Part shown: positions 21,908 through 24,155 of the stretch, piece by piece | Layout of the letters: every line of letters starts with the position of its first letter | Numbering within the stretch: position 1 is the stretch's first letter | Source of the DNA: JBEKTY01 sp049515555 | GTDB taxonomy: Bacteria; Planctomycetota; Planctomycetia; Pirellulales; Thermoguttaceae | Assembly (NCBI GenBank): GCA_049515555.1 | Contig: JBEKTY010000124.1 | Location: 1-24,155 of the forward strand | Direction of reading: 5' to 3' | Length of the DNA stretch: 24,155 bases | Position numbers and translations under genes: made by a program | Notes under the pieces: generated by a model | The model's input: only the letters and a program-made list of their open reading frames with translations | Told to the model about the DNA's origin: nothing | Databases searched by the model: none

Positions 21908-24155
21908 TCAGGCCTCCTGTTTCTTCAAGAACGCCGCGCTCAGCCCGATCAGCACCGAGACGGCGATCAGCAGGGGGAGGAACGAGCCGTACAGGCCGGC
22001 AAACGAGAGCGCCTTGTTGAAGGTGCCGCGGGAGATCGTGATGTAATAGCTGGTCGGGTAAATCTCCCCCACCAGACGACCGAACCCTTCCAGGGAGGAA
22101 ACCGGGTCGGTCAGGCCGCAAAAATTGCCGGCGGGGACCAGGGTGAGCACGGCCGTCGCGAACAGCGCCGCCACCTGGGTGCGCGTCAAGGTCGAGATTA
22201 GCAGGCCGATCCCGGTGGAGCAGGCGACGTACAGCAGCGCGCCGGTGGCCGCCGTCACGAAATCCCCCTTCAGCGGCACGCGGAAGAGGGTCACCGCCAG
22301 CGCCGTAAGCAGCAGGAAATTGATCATCCCCAGGATCACATACGGGAGCTGCTTGCCCAGCAGGAACTCCAGGCGCGTCGTCGGCGTGACGTAGAAGTTA
22401 ATGATCGACCCGACGTCCTTCTCGCGGACCACCGAGAGCGTCGCCAGCATGGCCGGGATCAGCAGCAGCAGAAGCGGGATCACCGCCGGCACCATGGCTA
22501 CCAGGCTCTTGACGTCCGGGTTGTAGCGATAGCGCAGCTCGATTGGGGTCATCGTCCCCAGGCGATAACCGAACTGATACCGGACCAAATTGGACAACCA
22601 GAGCAGGTGCATGCCCTGCATGTAGCCCCGGATCGTCTCGGCGCGCTGCGGCATGGAGCCGTCGATCCAGACGCTGACCGCCACCGGCTTGCCGTGCTCC
22701 GGGTCCTGGCCGAAACGCTCCACGTCCCGGCCGAAGCCGGGGGGGATCTCGATGACCATGCTGAGCTCTCCCGACCGCATGCGCCGGTCGAGTTCTTCAT
22801 AGTTGGCGGCCGGCGGCCGCTCGGTGAAGTAGCGGCTTGAGCCGGCGATGTTGGTCGTGTAGTCGCTGCTGACGGTCGTCTGGTCGCGGTCCAGCACGGC
22901 ATAGTTCAAGTGCTCCACGTCCAGGGTGATGCCGTAACCCATGATGATCATCAGGATCACACTGCCCAGGCCGGCCATCGTCAGGCGGATGGGGTCGCGG
23001 GTCAGTTCGAGGAACTCGCGGTGGCTGCAGCTCAGCATCCGCTGCAGGCTGAACCAGGAGCTGGTTCGGCCCCGGCCGGAGTCGGGCCCCGCCGCCGCGC
23101 CCGCCTCGGCCGGCACGGCCGGCGGCGCCGCCGGCGCCGGCTCGGCAGCCCGGTTTTTCGCCTCCGCCTCTTCCAGGTAGCCGATGAAGGCGTCCTCCAG
23201 CGTCGCCGCCTGCCGCCCCTTGACCACCCCGTCCGGCGTGTCGATGACCAGCACCTTTCCGGCGCTCATCAGCGAGATGCGGTCGCAGCGCCCGGCCTCG
23301 TTGATGAAGTGGGTGGAGACGAAGATCGTGACCTTGTCGCGGCGGGACAGGTCGATCAGGTGCTCCCAGAAACCGTCCCGGGCCACCGGGTCCACGCCCG
23401 AGGTCGGCTCGTCGAGGATCAGCAGGGCGGGCCGGTGGATCAACGCCACGGCGAGCTGCAGGCGCTGCCGCTGCCCCAGCGGGAGCGAGTCGGGCAGCGC
23501 CTCCATGATCTCATCGAGGCCGAACCGCGCGGCGGTTTCTTCGACGCGCCGCGGGATCTCGTCCTTGGGCACGTCAAAGATCTGGGCGTGCAGGACCAGG
23601 TTCTGCCGCACCGTCAGCTCGGAGTACAGCGAGAAGGCCTGCGACATGTAGCCGACCTTGCGGCGGACGGCCATGTCGTTGGCGTCGACCGGCTCGCCGA
23701 ACAGCCCGGCCTGCCCCTCGGTGGGCGGCAGCAGGCCGCACAGCATCTTCATCGTCGTCGACTTGCCGCAGCCGTTGGCGCCGAGGAAGCCGTAGATCTC
23801 CCCCCGCTCGATGCGGAAGCTGACGTGATCGACCGCCGTGAAACTGCCGAACCGCTGGGTCAGGCCGTGCGCCTCGATGACCACCTCGTGTTCGCCCGGC
23901 GGGCGCGGGGGGATCACCAGCTCCTTGTGGCCGTGGCGCTTCTCCTCCGGCAGCAAGGCTATGAAGGCCGAGTCCAGGTCTTTGGCCCCGGTGCGCGCGA
24001 GCAGCTCCGCCGGCGTGCCGGTGGCGAGCACGCGGCCGGCGTCCATGGCCACCAGCCAGTCGAAGCGGGCGGCCTCCTCCATGTAGGCCGTCGCCACCAG
24101 CACGCTCATGCCCGGCCGACTGGCCCGGATGCGGTCGACCAGCTCCCAGAATTGG
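21908..24155 (-). CDS. rbbA: RbbA/YhiH-type ABC transporter ATPase-permease fusion, 5' end outside window
   Basis: The frame runs off the right edge; the first visible residues are QFWELVDRIRASRPG, then MSVLVATAYMEEAARFDWL, the end of a first ABC ATPase domain. A complete second ABC domain follows (counting from Met 24109, about residues 75-305): Walker A GANGCGKST, Q-loop MSQAFSLYSELT, a variant signature LPLGQRQRLQ, Walker B LLILDEPTSGVD and switch STHFINEA. An Ala/Pro-rich linker leads to an ABC-2 permease part with a helix near 365-390, a periplasmic-type domain (LNYAVLDRDQ, ELSMVIEIPPGFGRDVE) and about five C-terminal helices. This ABC-ABC-permease order is that of E. coli RbbA (911 residues), named for ribosome association, though the gene neighbourhood (YhhJ) suggests export. 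About 750 residues are visible. Confidence 0.92.
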   Translation of the reverse strand, partial: QFWELVDRIRASRPGMSVLVATAYMEEAARFDWLVAMDAGRVLATGTPAELLARTGAKDLDSAFIALLPEEKRHGHKELVIPPRPPGEHEVVIEAHGLTQRFGSFTAVDHVSFRIERGEIYGFLGANGCGKSTTMKMLCGLLPPTEGQAGLFGEPVDANDMAVRRKVGYMSQAFSLYSELTVRQNLVLHAQIFDVPKDEIPRRVEETAARFGLDEIMEALPDSLPLGQRQRLQLAVALIHRPALLILDEPTSGVDPVARDGFWEHLIDLSRRDKVTIFVSTHFINEAGRCDRISLMSAGKVLVIDTPDGVVKGRQAATLEDAFIGYLEEAEAKNRAAEPAPAAPPAVPAEAGAAAGPDSGRGRTSSWFSLQRMLSCSHREFLELTRDPIRLTMAGLGSVILMIIMGYGITLDVEHLNYAVLDRDQTTVSSDYTTNIAGSSRYFTERPPAANYEELDRRMRSGELSMVIEIPPGFGRDVERFGQDPEHGKPVAVSVWIDGSMPQRAETIRGYMQGMHLLWLSNLVRYQFGYRLGTMTPIELRYRYNPDVKSLVAMVPAVIPLLLLLIPAMLATLSVVREKDVGSIINFYVTPTTRLEFLLGKQLPYVILGMINFLLLTALAVTLFRVPLKGDFVTAATGALLYVACSTGIGLLISTLTRTQVAALFATAVLTLVPAGNFCGLTDPVSSLEGFGRLVGEIYPTSYYITISRGTFNKALSFAGLYGSFLPLLIAVSVLIGLSAAFLKKQEA

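Noticed and set aside
20657..22201. A 514-codon plus-strand frame rich in His, Gln and Arg
   Set aside because: Antisense of the permease genes; its composition is the mirror of hydrophobic codons, not a real His-rich protein.
1..24155. tRNA, rRNA, CRISPR array, insertion sequence or phage genes
   Set aside because: None found by eye: no repeated spacer-repeat pattern, no cloverleaf-type sequence, no transposase or integrase motif.

Overview
High-GC bacterial DNA with almost one reading direction: every convincing gene lies on the minus strand, from a 5'-cut ABC transporter gene at the right edge (24155) down to a phospholipase-D-like gene at 276-905. Strong Shine-Dalgarno sites, 4-base ATGA overlaps and short gaps suggest one long operon or a few nested ones. 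The mix of a phosphoketolase/transaldolase/transketolase block, GH13 glucan enzymes and RbbA/YhhJ-type transporter genes suits a Gram-negative environmental bacterium. Planctomycetota, or a proteobacterium with a similar cluster, is my best guess, but no marker gene in the window settles the phylum.

Layout, read in the direction of transcription (right to left). (1) 24155-20783: an RbbA/YhiH-type ABC ATPase-permease fusion (partial) and a YhhJ-type permease. (2) 20767-12138: transketolase, ribose-5-phosphate isomerase A, glucose-6-phosphate isomerase, transaldolase, phosphoketolase, and a histidine-phosphatase-family protein resembling yeast Shb17 (sedoheptulose/fructose bisphosphatase). (3) 12073-6326: a GH13 enzyme, a stand-alone DUF2090/LacD-like class I aldolase, acetate kinase, and a second, divergent GH13 enzyme. 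(4) 6217-5771: a small membrane-anchored protein of unknown function in a visibly AT-richer stretch. (5) 5682-1487: glycogen phosphorylase and phosphoglucomutase. (6) 1486-1: decayed DNA holding the C-terminal remnant of a cardiolipin synthase gene broken by a one-base frameshift, then a DrmC-like phospholipase-D-fold gene with no clear start.

How the genes fit together. Phosphorylase and phosphoglucomutase turn storage glucan into glucose-6-phosphate without spending ATP, and Pgi makes fructose-6-phosphate. Phosphoketolase cleaves fructose-6-phosphate or xylulose-5-phosphate to acetyl phosphate, and acetate kinase turns that into ATP and acetate. Transketolase, transaldolase and RpiA rearrange the leftover C3-C7 sugar phosphates. 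An aldolase plus a bisphosphate phosphatase would close this into a carbon-conserving phosphoketolase cycle (non-oxidative glycolysis). The window contains a plausible candidate for each of those two steps inside the same gene string. Rpe and Tpi are not seen here. The enzyme assignments rest on visible motifs. The closed cycle is my inference and is the most interesting hypothesis in the window.
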